DNA of 64,000 bases, taken from positions 1,550,001-1,614,000 of the forward strand of contig NZ_JPSY01000001.1 of the NCBI RefSeq assembly GCF_000763375.1, read 5' to 3'. The notes beneath the pieces are model-generated. The model ran no database searches, was not told where the DNA came from, and saw only the letters and a program-made list of their open reading frames with translations. This DNA comes from Microbacterium profundi. Its GTDB lineage: Bacteria; Actinomycetota; Actinomycetes; Actinomycetales; Microbacteriaceae. Each line of letters starts with the position of its first letter. Position 1 is the first letter of the stretch. Both the position numbers and the translations under genes were made by a program. Below, one piece after another: positions 1 to 8,579 of this stretch.

Positions 1-2
1 CC

Positions 3-1091
3 CCCGCGCGCACCCTGCTCTCGCTGTTCCCCAATGCGAGCATCACTGTCATCGGCGACGGACTGATGACGTATTCGCCGATGCGCGTGAAGCTGCCGCG
101 CACCGTCGTCGAACGGGTCGGCCGCGTCGTGTACGCCGACGTCGTACCCGGCGTCGAGCCGCTCGTGTTCGGTGCGGCGAGGCCGACTCCGCCGCGCGAG
201 ACCGAGCCGGGCATGCCACGTCTCGTGCCGCAGGCTCGGTCTCGTGGCGGCGCCGGTGGTGCAGAGCGGATGCCGGTGCCCCCGGCCGCGTTCCGCAAGG
301 TGCTGCTGGAGACCACTGCAGCAGACCCGCAGCTCGACGCGCTCGCCGACGGCACACCGACCGCGCTGGTGCTCGGACAGTACCTGTCCGCCCTCGGCCT
401 CGTATCGGCCGCGGAGGAGATCGCGATGCAGTGCGACATGATCGATCGGGCGGCGGCGTGGCATCCGCGGCGCATCGTGTTCAAGCCGCATCCGTCCGCA
501 CCGTCGCTGGTCACCGACGCCGTGCGGGAACGAGCCGAGAGCCACGGGGCCGAGTTCGTCGAGTACCGCGGCGTCGAGTCGGCCGAGCTCGTCGCAGAAC
601 GCCTGGATGTCGCCGGTGTCGTCGCGGGGTTCTCGACCGCGCTCCCGACGGTGCAGGCGCTGTTCGGCCGGCCCGTCGCGTCGTCCGGCACGCAGACGGT
701 GCTGCGCAGGCTCACCCCGTATGAGAACAGCAACCGCGTGCCGGCCACGATCGTCGACGCGCTCACACGTACGGACGACCGCTACCGTGACCCGGCGCAA
801 CTGCAGCTGCTGATCGACGCCGTCGGGTATGCGATGCAGCCGAAGATCGCCGCGCACCTGCGGCCTCGGGCCGAAGAGCTGCTCAGCCGGCTCGATCAGC
901 CAGAGCGAGACCGCTACTTCGCTCGGAAACGGCTCATCGAGCTCCGGCTGCCCGGCGCGCCCGCCGAGCCGATCGTGCGTCGTGCACTGCGCTCGGTCGG
1001 GGGGGTGGGCAGGGCCGAGGAGATCCGGTTGACGATCAAGGGTGCGCGCCGCCGCGCCGCACGGGTATGGAAGGTGGCGCGCGGGCTATGA
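3..1091 (+). CDS. Polysialyltransferase-family glycosyltransferase, 5' end cut by the window
   Basis: The reading frame is open to the left edge, so the N-terminus is missing; 362 residues are visible. The visible part begins near the family motif GDGLMTYSPMR and has an IVFKPHPS segment about residue 160, like the HP motif of bacterial alpha-2,8-polysialyltransferases. The family transfers sialic acid or related nonulosonic acids from the CMP-sugar to a surface glycan at the cytoplasmic face of the membrane. The next genes make the CMP-nonulosonate donor, which supports this. The stop overlaps the start of the following gene as ATGA, so they are translationally coupled. The family call is from recognition of motifs; the acceptor cannot be told. 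Confidence 0.8.
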   Translation, partial: PARTLLSLFPNASITVIGDGLMTYSPMRVKLPRTVVERVGRVVYADVVPGVEPLVFGAARPTPPRETEPGMPRLVPQARSRGGAGGAERMPVPPAAFRKVLLETTAADPQLDALADGTPTALVLGQYLSALGLVSAAEEIAMQCDMIDRAAAWHPRRIVFKPHPSAPSLVTDAVRERAESHGAEFVEYRGVESAELVAERLDVAGVVAGFSTALPTVQALFGRPVASSGTQTVLRRLTPYENSNRVPATIVDALTRTDDRYRDPAQLQLLIDAVGYAMQPKIAAHLRPRAEELLSRLDQPERDRYFARKRLIELRLPGAPAEPIVRRALRSVGGVGRAEEIRLTIKGARRRAARVWKVARGL

Positions 1092-2536
1092 CCTCATCAC
1101 AAGAAGTGCCGACCCTTCGACAAGCTCAGGGACCGTCTCCGGCTGAGGGATCGTCTCCAGCTCAGGGATCGTCTCCGGCTGAGGGACCGTCTCCGGCTCA
1201 GGGATCGTCTCCGGCTCAGGGATCGTCTCCGGCTCAGGGTTCGTCTCCGGCTGAGGGATCGTCTCCGGCTGAGGGACCGATTCGCCACGAGGCCCGATCG
1301 CTGAGCCTGTCGAAGCGGGAGGAACCCTTCGGCGGCCTCACCGTCGCGGTCATCCCGGCGCGCGGCGGATCGAAGGGAGTTCCGCGCAAGAACCTCCGCC
1401 GCGTCGGCGGCATCCCGCTCATCCAGCGCGCAGCGCGGGCGGCTGCAGCCGCCGAGCTGGTCGACCTGGTCGTGGTCTCGACCGACGACGACGAGATCGC
1501 CGAACTCAGCATCGCGGCAGGGGCGCGCGTCATCCGCCGTCCTGCCGAGATCTCGGGCGACACCGCGTCATCCGAGAGTGCCGTGCTGCACGTGCTCGAC
1601 GCGCTGGAAGACGCGGGCGAGCTGGTGGATGTCGTCGTCTTCATCCAGGCGACGTCGCCGTTCATCCCCAGTGACCGCATCGACGTCGCAGTCGACGGGG
1701 TGCGCTCGGGCCGATACGACAGCATGTTCTCGGCGTACGAGACGTACGGCTTCCTCTGGCGGCGTGCCGACTCCGGCGGCGGCGCCGGCTCCGGCTCCGG
1801 CGGCGACGGCGACGGCGACGCTGCCGCTGAGGCGATCAACCACGACGCCGCCCACCGCCCCCGCCGCCAGGACCGCGAACCGCACTACCTCGAGACCGGC
1901 GCCTTCTACGTGTTCCAGGCGGGCGGCTTCCGCCGGGCCAGGCATCGCTTCTTCGGCCGGATCGGGATCGTCGAGGTCCCTGAGCTGACGGCGATCGAGA
2001 TCGACGACGAGCAGCAGCTCGCCGCGGCATCCGCTCTCGCCCCACTCGTGGACCAGTGCGAGAGCATCGCGGTCACGGCCGTCGTCACCGACTTCGACGG
2101 CGTGCACACCGACGACACCGCCATGGTCGACGCTGAAGGCCGCGAGCAGGTGCGTGTCAGCAGAGAGGACGGGATGGGAGTCGCGCGGCTCAGGCGTGCC
2201 GGCATCCCGATGCTCATCCTCTCCACCGAGGTCAATCCGGTCGTCAGGGCCAGAGCCGACAAGCTCCGCGTTCCGGTGCTGCACGGCGTCGACGACAAAG
2301 AAGAGGCGCTCGCCGCATGGGCCGCCGAGAACGACATCGCCCTCGCCGACATCGCGTATCTCGGCAACGACGTCAACGACCTGCCGGCCATGCGCATCGT
2401 GGGCTGGCCCGTTGCGGTCGCGAACGCGCATCCCGAGGTACGCGCTGCGGCGAGGGTCGTGCTGTCGAAGTCGGGCGGGCAAGGCGCGGTGCGCGAGCTC
2501 ATCGAGCGCGTTCTGACAGCCGACCGGCCCCGGTAA
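1088..2536 (+). CDS. neuA: N-acylneuraminate cytidylyltransferase fused to a HAD (KdsC-like) phosphatase
   Basis: This is a 482-residue bifunctional protein. Residues about 84-330 form the cytidylyltransferase, starting with VAVIPARGGSKGVPRKN, the CTP-binding loop of NeuA/KdsB enzymes. Residues about 333-480 form a HAD phosphatase (DFDGVHTDD at 335, later GNDVNDLPA) like KdsC or sialate-9-phosphate phosphatase. It would dephosphorylate or activate the nonulosonate made by NeuB to the CMP-sugar. I chose the ATG at 1088, which overlaps the previous stop as ATGA; an in-frame ATG at 1067 is the alternative. The first 83 residues are unusual: eight SSPAQG-type hexapeptides and pieces of a dispersed repeat (see repeats). 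A Gly/Asp-rich insert lies at about 1780-1835. Confidence 0.88.
   Translation: MTSSQEVPTLRQAQGPSPAEGSSPAQGSSPAEGPSPAQGSSPAQGSSPAQGSSPAEGSSPAEGPIRHEARSLSLSKREEPFGGLTVAVIPARGGSKGVPRKNLRRVGGIPLIQRAARAAAAAELVDLVVVSTDDDEIAELSIAAGARVIRRPAEISGDTASSESAVLHVLDALEDAGELVDVVVFIQATSPFIPSDRIDVAVDGVRSGRYDSMFSAYETYGFLWRRADSGGGAGSGSGGDGDGDAAAEAINHDAAHRPRRQDREPHYLETGAFYVFQAGGFRRARHRFFGRIGIVEVPELTAIEIDDEQQLAAASALAPLVDQCESIAVTAVVTDFDGVHTDDTAMVDAEGREQVRVSREDGMGVARLRRAGIPMLILSTEVNPVVRARADKLRVPVLHGVDDKEEALAAWAAENDIALADIAYLGNDVNDLPAMRIVGWPVAVANAHPEVRAAARVVLSKSGGQGAVRELIERVLTADRPR
1113..1317. repeat. 18-bp tandem repeat flanked by inverted copies of a dispersed element, inside neuA
   Basis: Eight 18-bp units (1133-1276) encode the hexapeptide (S/P)SPA(Q/E)G. 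They are bordered on the left by a copy of the element CTTCGACAAGCTCAGGGAC (1113-1134) and on the right by its inverted copy CGCTGAGCCTGTCGAAGCG (1299-1317). The same element lies between genes at 6297-6321 and 45796-45879. Unit length is a multiple of three, so the frame stays open. It adds a low-complexity N-terminal tail in front of the cytidylyltransferase fold. Confidence 0.85.
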
Positions 2537-2607
2537 CCGCGGGTTCGCGTGATGTTCACAGTCGCGGCGTACTCAGGAATGAGGGGTACGACGACCGGAG
2601 GAGCACC

Positions 2608-3480
2608 ATGACTGTCAGCATCGGATCACGTGTCATCGGAGGCGGTCGACCCGCCTACGTCATCGCTGAGATCGGCCTGAACCACAACGGCGATGTAGAC
2701 ATCGCCAAGCGACTCATCGACGTCGCGGCGGAGGCCGGCGCTGACGCGGTGAAGTTCCAGAAGCGCACCCCCGAGATCGCCACTCCCGAGCACATGCGCG
2801 ACGTGCCGCGAGAGACGCCGTGGGGCACCATGACCTACCTCGACTACCGCCGCCGCGTCGAGTTCGGCCGCGATGAGTACGTGGAGGTCGGCGACCACGC
2901 CACGCTGCGCGGGCTCGACTGGTTCGCATCGCCGTGGGACGTGCCCAGCGTCGCATTCCTGGAAGACCTGAACGTCGTCGCGCACAAGGTCGCCTCGGCC
3001 AGCGTCACCGACCTCGAACTGCTCACCGCACTGCGCGAGACGGGCAAGCCCATCATCCTCTCGTCCGGCATGTCGACGATCGAGCAGATCGATCGCGCGC
3101 TCGAGACCCTCGGCACCGACCGGGTCGTGCTCATGCACGCGACGTCGACGTATCCGATGGAGCCGGAGGAGGCCAACCTCCGCGTCATCACGACGCTCCG
3201 CGACCGCTACCCCGGTGTGCCGATCGGATACTCCGGACACGAGCGCGGACTGCAGATCTCGCTCGCGGCCATAGCGCTCGGCGCAGTGGCCGTCGAACGG
3301 CACATCACGCTCGATCGCACCATGTGGGGATCCGACCACGCCGCATCGCTCGAGCCGACAGGACTCTCGCACCTCGTGCGTGACATCCGCGTGATCGAGA
3401 CGGCACTCGGCGACGGCGTCAAGCGCGTCTTCCCCGGCGAGCAGGCCCCCATGGCGAAGCTGCGTCGCGTTCCGGCATGA
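2608..3480 (+). CDS. neuB: N-acetylneuraminate (nonulosonate) synthase
   Basis: The 290-residue protein carries the NeuB TIM-barrel signature: YVIAEIGLNHNGD near residue 18, DAVKFQKRTPE, ILSSGMSTIEQID, HATSTYP and IGYSGHERG. NeuB condenses phosphoenolpyruvate with an N-acyl hexosamine to give a nonulosonic acid in the cytoplasm. The ATG at 2608 has a GGAGGAGC ribosome site and fits the family start. The protein ends after the barrel at PMAKLRRVPA, so the C-terminal SAF (antifreeze-like) domain of classical NeuB, of about 60 residues, is absent. The next gene overlaps by ATGA. The exact product (Neu5Ac or another nonulosonate) cannot be decided. Confidence 0.9.
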   Translation: MTVSIGSRVIGGGRPAYVIAEIGLNHNGDVDIAKRLIDVAAEAGADAVKFQKRTPEIATPEHMRDVPRETPWGTMTYLDYRRRVEFGRDEYVEVGDHATLRGLDWFASPWDVPSVAFLEDLNVVAHKVASASVTDLELLTALRETGKPIILSSGMSTIEQIDRALETLGTDRVVLMHATSTYPMEPEEANLRVITTLRDRYPGVPIGYSGHERGLQISLAAIALGAVAVERHITLDRTMWGSDHAASLEPTGLSHLVRDIRVIETALGDGVKRVFPGEQAPMAKLRRVPA

Positions 3481-4898
3481 GCATGAGCACGGTTGTGAGC
3501 ACGGCCGAGTTGCGCGTCGTCGCGATCGCCGACGCCGATTCCTTCGTGAAGTGGTCGGCGTCGCTGCTGTCGGGTGTCGGGGGCATCCGCCGACACATGC
3601 TGCTGGTGCGCACCCCGCTCACGGTGAGCGCCGCCCAGGAACAGACGGCCCTCACGGGTACGAGCTTCACGGCTGCGGACACCACGCGGCTCGGCTTCGA
3701 CGAGGTGCACGGATGGCTGAGGGGACACCAGCCGGACGTGGTCGTGCTCTCCGGACGTGGACCGTTCGTGCGGCTGATCGCACGCCAGATCGACCGGCTG
3801 GAGAACCGGCCGGTCGTGGTGAGCGGGCTTCCGGGCATGTCGATCCCGGCGCAGCGCGGTGCGCTCGAGTACCGGCGCGAGAGCGATCTGATGGTCGTGC
3901 ACTCGCACCGTGAGGAGCGCGCCTTCGCTGAGCTCGGCCGCCGCATCGGCATCCAGGTGCCGACCGCGCTCGCTGTCCTTCCCTTCGCGCAGATGGCGCC
4001 GGATGCTGTCACAGCAGGGTCGGTTCGCGTCTCGCAGCGCGAACTGGTCGGTGCGTCGACGGGTGGCGCCTCACGGGCCGCGCGCGCGGTCGCCGCGCAG
4101 GCCGCCGCGCCGATCGCAGGACAGGGTGGCACGGATCTCGTGTTCGCCGCCCAGGCACTGGTTCCGGCGGCGCGGCATGAGCGCGAGCAGATCGCCGAGA
4201 TGCTGCGCCTTGCGGCTGTCGCGGATCCGGCCAAGCGCGTCGTCGTCAAGCTGCGCTCGCGCCCTGGCGAGGCCGAGGCTCATCTGGAGCGTGATGCCTA
4301 CGCCGATCTGCTCTCCGACCGACCGGGCAACCTCGTCATCTCGCACGAACCGATGTCGACGGCGCTCGCACGTGCCGAGGGACTGGTGACCGTCAGCTCG
4401 ACCGCGGCGATCGAGGCGCTCGCGCAGAAGGTCCCCGTCATCGCGCTCGACACATTCGGCGTGCACAAGGCCCTGCTCAACACGGTGTTCACCGGCAGCG
4501 GGCTGCTGGGCGGGGCCGAGGAGGTCGTCGGACGCAGGTTCCGGCATCCGCTCGCCGGCTGGCAGCGCGACAACTACTTCCATCCGGAATCGCACACGAA
4601 CTGGTGGCGCTGCGTCGAGGAACTCGTCGCGCTGCGCCGCGAAGGGCGCCTGCGCGCGAAGGTCGTGCCGACCGGTCGCGGCGGTGCCCTCCACGCCGCG
4701 TGGCACCGCAAGAGCGTGCTCGCGGGCGAGGATCGTTCGCTGCTCGGAGGTGTCGCGCTGGGCATCGGTGCACCGCTCGTGAACGGCATCCTGTCGATGC
4801 GCCGGGCGCGCGGCAAGGCCGGGGAGGACACGTGGTCGGACGCCACGACCGACTACACGCTCGAGCCGACGCCGCATCACGACCCGATCCGCCGCTGA
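3477..4898 (+). CDS. DUF6716-type putative glycosyltransferase
   Basis: The 473-residue protein starts by ATGA overlap with neuB. It has a nucleotide-sugar-transferase-like layout. The N-terminal half includes VVVLSGRGPFVRLI, VVVSGLPGMSIP and ESDLMVVHSHREE. The C-terminal half has RVVVKLRSRPGE and VTVSSTAAIEALAQKVPVIAL, the pattern of a donor-binding Rossmann lobe. I recall this family as DUF6716, found next to neuB/neuA in Actinobacteria. No signal peptide or membrane span is visible. Operon position suggests it adds to, or exports, the nonulosonate glycan. Activity is inferred, not shown. Confidence 0.7.
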   Translation: MSMSTVVSTAELRVVAIADADSFVKWSASLLSGVGGIRRHMLLVRTPLTVSAAQEQTALTGTSFTAADTTRLGFDEVHGWLRGHQPDVVVLSGRGPFVRLIARQIDRLENRPVVVSGLPGMSIPAQRGALEYRRESDLMVVHSHREERAFAELGRRIGIQVPTALAVLPFAQMAPDAVTAGSVRVSQRELVGASTGGASRAARAVAAQAAAPIAGQGGTDLVFAAQALVPAARHEREQIAEMLRLAAVADPAKRVVVKLRSRPGEAEAHLERDAYADLLSDRPGNLVISHEPMSTALARAEGLVTVSSTAAIEALAQKVPVIALDTFGVHKALLNTVFTGSGLLGGAEEVVGRRFRHPLAGWQRDNYFHPESHTNWWRCVEELVALRREGRLRAKVVPTGRGGALHAAWHRKSVLAGEDRSLLGGVALGIGAPLVNGILSMRRARGKAGEDTWSDATTDYTLEPTPHHDPIRR

Positions 4899-4960
4899 GG
4901 CCGGACCGTTCGCCGGCGGTTGTCTGAACGTTTTCGTGGGGTCCTGGCCGGGGAGCTGTT

Positions 4961-5014
4961 GCCGGAAGAGTTTCGCGGGTCGAGGTGCATCTGAAGCCGG
5001 GAAACTCTTCTGGC
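4961..5014. repeat. Dispersed hairpin repeat, copy 1
   Basis: The left arm GCCGGAAGAGTTTCGCGGGT pairs with the right arm ending GGGAAACTCTTCTGGC, with four mismatches in twenty. It is the most degenerate of five related inverted repeats in this window (others at 30866, 31015, 42704 and 43848). It lies downstream of the nonulosonate operon and could act as a transcription terminator in the RNA, but no T-run follows. Confidence 0.6.
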
Positions 5015-5049
5015 ACGTGCGCGAGGGGTGGGGCTTCGCGGATGCGAGC

Positions 5050-5253
5050 ATGAAGGCGAAGATCTTCCTCGAGCCGGATGCTGAGGTGGCGCGCCTTGCC
5101 GTCGATCTGCAGATCGCCGCCACCGCGCTTCGGTACAGCACGGACGGCCGGCGCGTGAGCGTGGTGCACTACGACGCCGACTTCGAAAGCATCGCCGCCA
5201 TCGAGCCGGCATTCGTGCATCGCTGGGTGGTCTCGCGGGGGTCGGTCGATTGA
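5050..5253 (+). pseudogene. C-terminal fragment of a VapC-like PIN-domain toxin
   Basis: An open frame of 67 codons begins MKAKIFLEPDAEVARL and continues with DLQIAATALR, VVHYDADFESIAA and HRWVVSRGSVD. The last part matches the usual end of actinobacterial PIN-domain VapC toxins: a conserved Asp, then the H-x-D-x-DF-x-x-IA stretch, then W-V-V-x-R-G-S. A full PIN domain is about 130 residues, so the first half, with the first catalytic Asp, is gone. No antitoxin gene is beside it. It is either a decayed remnant or a short derivative. Family assignment rests on motif recognition only. Confidence 0.5.
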
Positions 5254-5258
5254 TGCTG

Positions 5259-5376
5259 TTCGCGACACGCCCGCGCCTCCGCTAGACTGTCCAGGTTGTC
5301 TGTCTTCTGCGTGCATCCTGCGCGCACGGCCGGGCACGTGCACACACCCTCCTGCTTTCGGGAAATGCCCGGAAGC
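5259..5376 (+). promoter_or_regulatory. rpsF operon promoter and leader hairpin (tentative)
   Basis: A TAGACT -10-like box lies at 5283-5288, with a weak TTCGCG 18 bp upstream. The predicted leader to the rpsF start is about 105 nt and contains a hairpin at 5354-5376 (GCTTTCGGG/CCCGGAAGC). rpsF leaders are autoregulated by S6:S18 in several phyla, but I cannot match the known motif here. Confidence 0.35.
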
Positions 5377-5402
5377 CGTTCTAGTCCGAAGGAGGTGGGT
5401 AA

Positions 5403-5771
5403 GTGACGCACCAGTACGAACTCATGGTCATTCTGACCCCCGAGATCGACGAGCGCCAGGTAGCCCCTACGCTCGACAAGTTCCTGAAGGTCATCACCAA
5501 CGATGGTGGCTCGATTGACAAGGTCGACATCTGGGGCAAGCGCCGTCTTGCATACGAGATCCAGAAGAAGAACGAGGGCATCTACGCCGTCGTCAACTTC
5601 ACCGCGACGAGCGCTGCCACGCAGGAACTCGACCGCCAGCTGGGCCTGAACGAGCAGATCATGCGCACCAAGGTTCTTCGCTCAGAAGAAGCTCAGGCGA
5701 TGGTCGCTTTCGAAGCCAAGCGCTCCGAGGAGAAGGCAGCCCGCAAGGCTGCCAAGGCAGCGAAGGCCTAA
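5403..5771 (+). CDS. rpsF: 30S ribosomal protein S6
   Basis: The 122-residue protein begins at a GTG with a strong GAAGGAGGTGGG ribosome site. [17 protein letters not shown] and [21 protein letters not shown] are typical of S6. S6 binds the central domain of 16S rRNA together with S18. The C-terminus is extended by about 25 residues rich in Ala, Lys and Glu ([17 protein letters not shown]), common in actinobacterial S6. It opens the conserved order rpsF-ssb-rpsR-rplI. Confidence 0.97.
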   Translation: MTHQYELMVILTPEIDERQVAPTLDKFLKVITNDGGSIDKVDIWGKRRLAYEIQKKNEGIYAVVNFTATSAATQELDRQLGLNEQIMRTKVLRSEEAQAMVAFEAKRSEEKAARKAAKAAKA

Positions 5772-5776
5772 GGCTC

Positions 5777-6286
5777 ATGGCCGGCGAAACCGTCATCACC
5801 GTGGTGGGAAACCTCACGGCCGACCCCGAGCTGCGTTACACGCAGAACGGGCTGCCGGTGGCGAACTTCACCATCGCATCGACGCCGCGAACCTTCGACC
5901 GTCAGGCGAACGAGTGGAAGGACGGCGATGCGCTGTTCCTCCGTGCGTCCGTGTGGCGCGAGTTCGCCGAGCACGTGGCGGGTTCACTGACGAAGGGCAT
6001 GCGTGTTGTCGCGCAGGGTCGTCTTCGCCAGCGCTCCTACCAGGACCGTGAGGGCAACAACCGCACGGCCATCGAGCTCGAGGTCGACGAGATCGGCCCG
6101 TCCCTGCGATACGCGACGGCACAGGTCACCCGTGCCGCTTCCGGCGGTGCCGGTGGCGGCGGTGGAGGACAGCGCCCCGCGCAGCAGCAGCAGGTGTCGG
6201 AGGAGCCGTGGTCAACGCCCGGTTCCTCGACCAGCGCAGATGCCTGGAGCACTCCTGGCAGCTTCGGCGACGACACCCCCTTCTAA
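5777..6286 (+). CDS. ssb: Single-stranded DNA-binding protein
   Basis: This 169-residue protein starts with [24 protein letters not shown], the OB fold of bacterial SSB (residues 1-110). A glycine/glutamine-rich flexible linker follows, and the acidic tip DDTPF recruits replication and repair partners. It coats single-stranded DNA during replication. It lies 5 bp after rpsF, in the canonical position between S6 and S18. Confidence 0.97.
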   Translation: MAGETVITVVGNLTADPELRYTQNGLPVANFTIASTPRTFDRQANEWKDGDALFLRASVWREFAEHVAGSLTKGMRVVAQGRLRQRSYQDREGNNRTAIELEVDEIGPSLRYATAQVTRAASGGAGGGGGGQRPAQQQQVSEEPWSTPGSSTSADAWSTPGSFGDDTPF

Positions 6287-6296
6287 ACTCCGTTTC

Positions 6297-6321
6297 GATC
6301 CCTGAGCCTGTCGAAGGGTCG
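6297..6321. repeat. Dispersed element (CTTCGACAGGCTCAGGGA family), single copy
   Basis: The sequence CCTGAGCCTGTCGAAGGGTC lies between ssb and rpsR. It is an inverted copy of the element seen inside neuA and, as a multi-copy cluster, upstream of gcl. It does not break the operon. Confidence 0.75.
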
Positions 6322-6345
6322 AAGCACACATCTTAAGGAATAACC

Positions 6346-6600
6346 ATGGCTGGAAAGTCGAGCGGCGACCGCCGCAAGCCGCGGAAGGGTGGCAAGCCCA
6401 CCGCTCCCGCGAAGTCGATCCGGGTCGGCGTCATTGACTACAAGGACGTCGCAACCCTTCGCAAGTTCGTCTCGGAGCGCGGCAAGATCCGCGCCCGTCG
6501 TATCACCGGTGTTTCGGTGCAGGAGCAGCGTCTGATCGCCACGGCGATCAAGAACGCACGCGAGATGGCACTCCTGCCTTACGCCGGCGCTGGCCGCTAA
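6346..6600 (+). CDS. rpsR: 30S ribosomal protein S18
   Basis: The 84-residue protein contains the S18 core [34 protein letters not shown] and ends in [11 protein letters not shown]18 forms a dimer with S6 on the platform of the small subunit. No zinc-binding cysteines are present, so it is the Cys-free form. A ribosome site (TTAAGGAATAACC) precedes the ATG. rplI follows after 11 bp. Confidence 0.97.
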   Translation: MAGKSSGDRRKPRKGGKPTAPAKSIRVGVIDYKDVATLRKFVSERGKIRARRITGVSVQEQRLIATAIKNAREMALLPYAGAGR

Positions 6601-6611
6601 GGGGTATCGAC

Positions 6612-7064
6612 ATGGCAAAGCTGATTCTCACGAATGAGGTCGCCGGGCTCGGAAGCGCCGGCGACGTGGTCGAGGTCAAGAACGGGTACGCCCGTAACTA
6701 CCTCATCCCCCAGGGCTTCGCTACGGCGTGGACCCGTGGTGGCGCAAAGCAGGTCGAGTCGATCCAGGCCGCACGCAAGTCGCGTGCGATCCACGATCGC
6801 GACGAGGCCGTTGCTCTCAAGGACAAGATCGAGGACACGAAGGTCCGCCTGGCCGTCAAGGCCGGCGGCGCCGGACGCCTGTTCGGTTCGGTCAAGACCG
6901 AGCACGTGGCGAACGCTGTCGAGGCTGCCGGTCTCGGCACGATCGACAAGCGCAAGGTGACCATCACCTCGCCGATCAAGTCGACCGGTGACCACGAGGC
7001 GACCGTGCGTCTGCACGAAGACGTCGTGGCCGTCATCACCCTCCAGGTCGTCGCGGCCAAGTAG
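6612..7064 (+). CDS. rplI: 50S ribosomal protein L9
   Basis: The 150-residue protein begins [31 protein letters not shown], the rRNA-binding N-terminal domain of L9. A long connecting helix and the C-terminal domain (about residues 75-150) follow. It is the last gene before a strong terminator-like hairpin, so the rpsF operon ends here and dnaB is read from its own promoter. Confidence 0.97.
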   Translation: MAKLILTNEVAGLGSAGDVVEVKNGYARNYLIPQGFATAWTRGGAKQVESIQAARKSRAIHDRDEAVALKDKIEDTKVRLAVKAGGAGRLFGSVKTEHVANAVEAAGLGTIDKRKVTITSPIKSTGDHEATVRLHEDVVAVITLQVVAAK

Positions 7065-7080
7065 TCCGCAACACCTTTCG

Positions 7081-7114
7081 GAACGCCCTCTGTCCTTCGG
7101 GACAGGGGGCGTTC
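7081..7114 (+). terminator. Hairpin terminator after rplI
   Basis: GAACGCCCTCTGTCC and GGACAGGGGGCGTTC form a 15-bp stem with one G-T pair around a TTCG tetraloop, 17 bases after the rplI stop. There is no long T-run, as is usual for high-GC Actinobacteria. Confidence 0.85.
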
Positions 7115-7253
7115 TGCGTTCCTGCGACGATGATCCGGATGCCGTGTGCGTGCGGCGCCGGCATGATGGCAGCGCGATCCGGCAGGTCGACGGCTCCTGT
7201 TGAGGACGTCGACCCGCCGGGCCACTCGTGCCGTGCCTTATGGCGCGCGGCGA

Positions 7254-8477
7254 TCAGGCCATGCGGCGCCGGAGCAGCAGACCTCCTCCGAACACCATCA
7301 GCAGGATCGCCAGGGCGGCGGGTATGAACCCGTCTCCGCCGCCGGTGGTGGCGAGGCGCTCACCCGAGGCGACGATCGTCGAGCCCTGACCGCTCCCCGT
7401 CGGCGTGACGCCGGGGTTCGTTCCCGGGTCGGTGCCAGGGTTCGTCCCAGGGTCGGTTCCCGGGTCAGTTCCGGGATCGGTTCCCGGATCCGTTCCCGGG
7501 TCAGTTCCGGGATCGGTTCCCGGGTCGGTCCCAGGGTCAGTTCCGGGATCGGTCGGCGTCGTGCCCGGCCCAGGGTCGGTCACGGTGCTCGTCCCGATCA
7601 CGGAGATGGCGTTGCCGCCGATCGTGATGGGGATGCTGATCGGCGCCGCGATCTGCGTGCCTCCGAGCACCGAGTCGAGACCCGAGGTCACGATGTCGCC
7701 ACCCGAGGCCGGCACGTCACCAGGGGCGCTGGTGCCGCCCCCGGTGACGGTGCTGGTGCCGAGTACGCTGATCGCATTCCCGGTGACCGTGATCGGTGCG
7801 GCGATCGGGGCGATCACCTGAGTGCCGCCGGCGATCGAATCGGATCCGTCGGTGACAGCATCCGGTACGGAAGCCGTCGACGAGCCGTCCGCAGAGGAGG
7901 CGGGCGTCGCCGCGTCCTCCGCAGTCGCGACGTCGCTGGTGCCGAGCACCGCGACGCTGTTTCCGGTGACCGTGATGGGCACGTTCACCTGGAGCAGCGC
8001 CTGAGTGCCGCCGAGCAGCGAATCCGCACCCGATGTGGTGATGGATGCCGCCTCTGCCGCCGGAGCATCGCTCTGGGATGCGGCGGCAGGGGTTTCCGCT
8101 GAGGACGAGCCGAGGACGCTCACCGCGTTGTCCTGGACGTTCACCGGGACGTCGACCGTGACGACGGCCTGCGTACCGGATGCGACGCCCTCAGCGCCGC
8201 TCGTCGTGAGTGCGGGCGCTGGTGCTGGTGCCGGTGCTGGCGCCGGTTCTGCTGGCGCAGGTGCCGGCGCTGGCGCCTCCACGGTGGAAATGCCGAGCAC
8301 GGATACCGCGTTGCCGACGATGTCGACGGGAACCGAGACGGGAATGATCGCCTGGGTTCCGGAGAGGATGCCGTCCTCTCCGTCGGTTTCCGCCGCGTTG
8401 GCGGATGTTGCGCCGAGCAGGGTGATCCCGCCGGCTACCACGACGCCCCAGAGGGCGTGCTTGATGACTTTATGCAT
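7254..8477 (-). CDS. Chaplin-like repeat surface protein with LATTG cell-wall sorting signal
   Basis: The 407-residue protein begins with a signal peptide (MHKVIKHALWGVVVAGGITL...ANAA) after an AGGAG site. Five repeats follow at roughly residues 36-270, each of the form SGTQ-x4-VxVPVxVxGNAVSVLGxS. This resembles the beta-rich core of streptomycete chaplins but without their cysteines. A (D/N)PGT tetrapeptide stalk comes next. The C-terminus is LATTGGGDG, a hydrophobic span (AALAILLMVFGGGLLL) and RRRMA, a class E (LAxTG) sortase substrate. It is probably a wall-anchored, possibly amyloid-forming coat protein. The chaplin link is by pattern and needs a profile search. Another secreted protein follows upstream on the same strand. 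Confidence 0.75.
   Translation of the reverse strand: MHKVIKHALWGVVVAGGITLLGATSANAAETDGEDGILSGTQAIIPVSVPVDIVGNAVSVLGISTVEAPAPAPAPAEPAPAPAPAPAPALTTSGAEGVASGTQAVVTVDVPVNVQDNAVSVLGSSSAETPAAASQSDAPAAEAASITTSGADSLLGGTQALLQVNVPITVTGNSVAVLGTSDVATAEDAATPASSADGSSTASVPDAVTDGSDSIAGGTQVIAPIAAPITVTGNAISVLGTSTVTGGGTSAPGDVPASGGDIVTSGLDSVLGGTQIAAPISIPITIGGNAISVIGTSTVTDPGPGTTPTDPGTDPGTDPGTDPGTDPGTDPGTDPGTDPGTDPGTNPGTDPGTNPGVTPTGSGQGSTIVASGERLATTGGGDGFIPAALAILLMVFGGGLLLRRRMA
7411..7554. repeat. 12 tandem 12-bp units encoding the (D/N)PGT stalk
   Basis: Twelve imperfect 12-bp units (such as CCGGGATCGGTT and CCCGGGTCAGTT), read on the minus strand, encode the Asp/Asn-Pro-Gly-Thr spacer between the chaplin-like repeats and the LATTG anchor of the surface protein. 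Such stalks are prone to change length by slippage. Confidence 0.9.
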
Positions 8478-8579
8478 GATGATTCAGCTCCTGACTGAAA
8501 TGGGGTCGGTTGGATGCGCGCGATCGGATGTGCGCGCGCAGCACACGTCGGTCATCCACGAGGGATGACGAGACCCCGG

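Noticed and set aside
7411..7554. Tandem 12-bp repeats as a possible CRISPR array
   Set aside because: Units are contiguous without spacers and encode the DPGT stalk of a surface protein.
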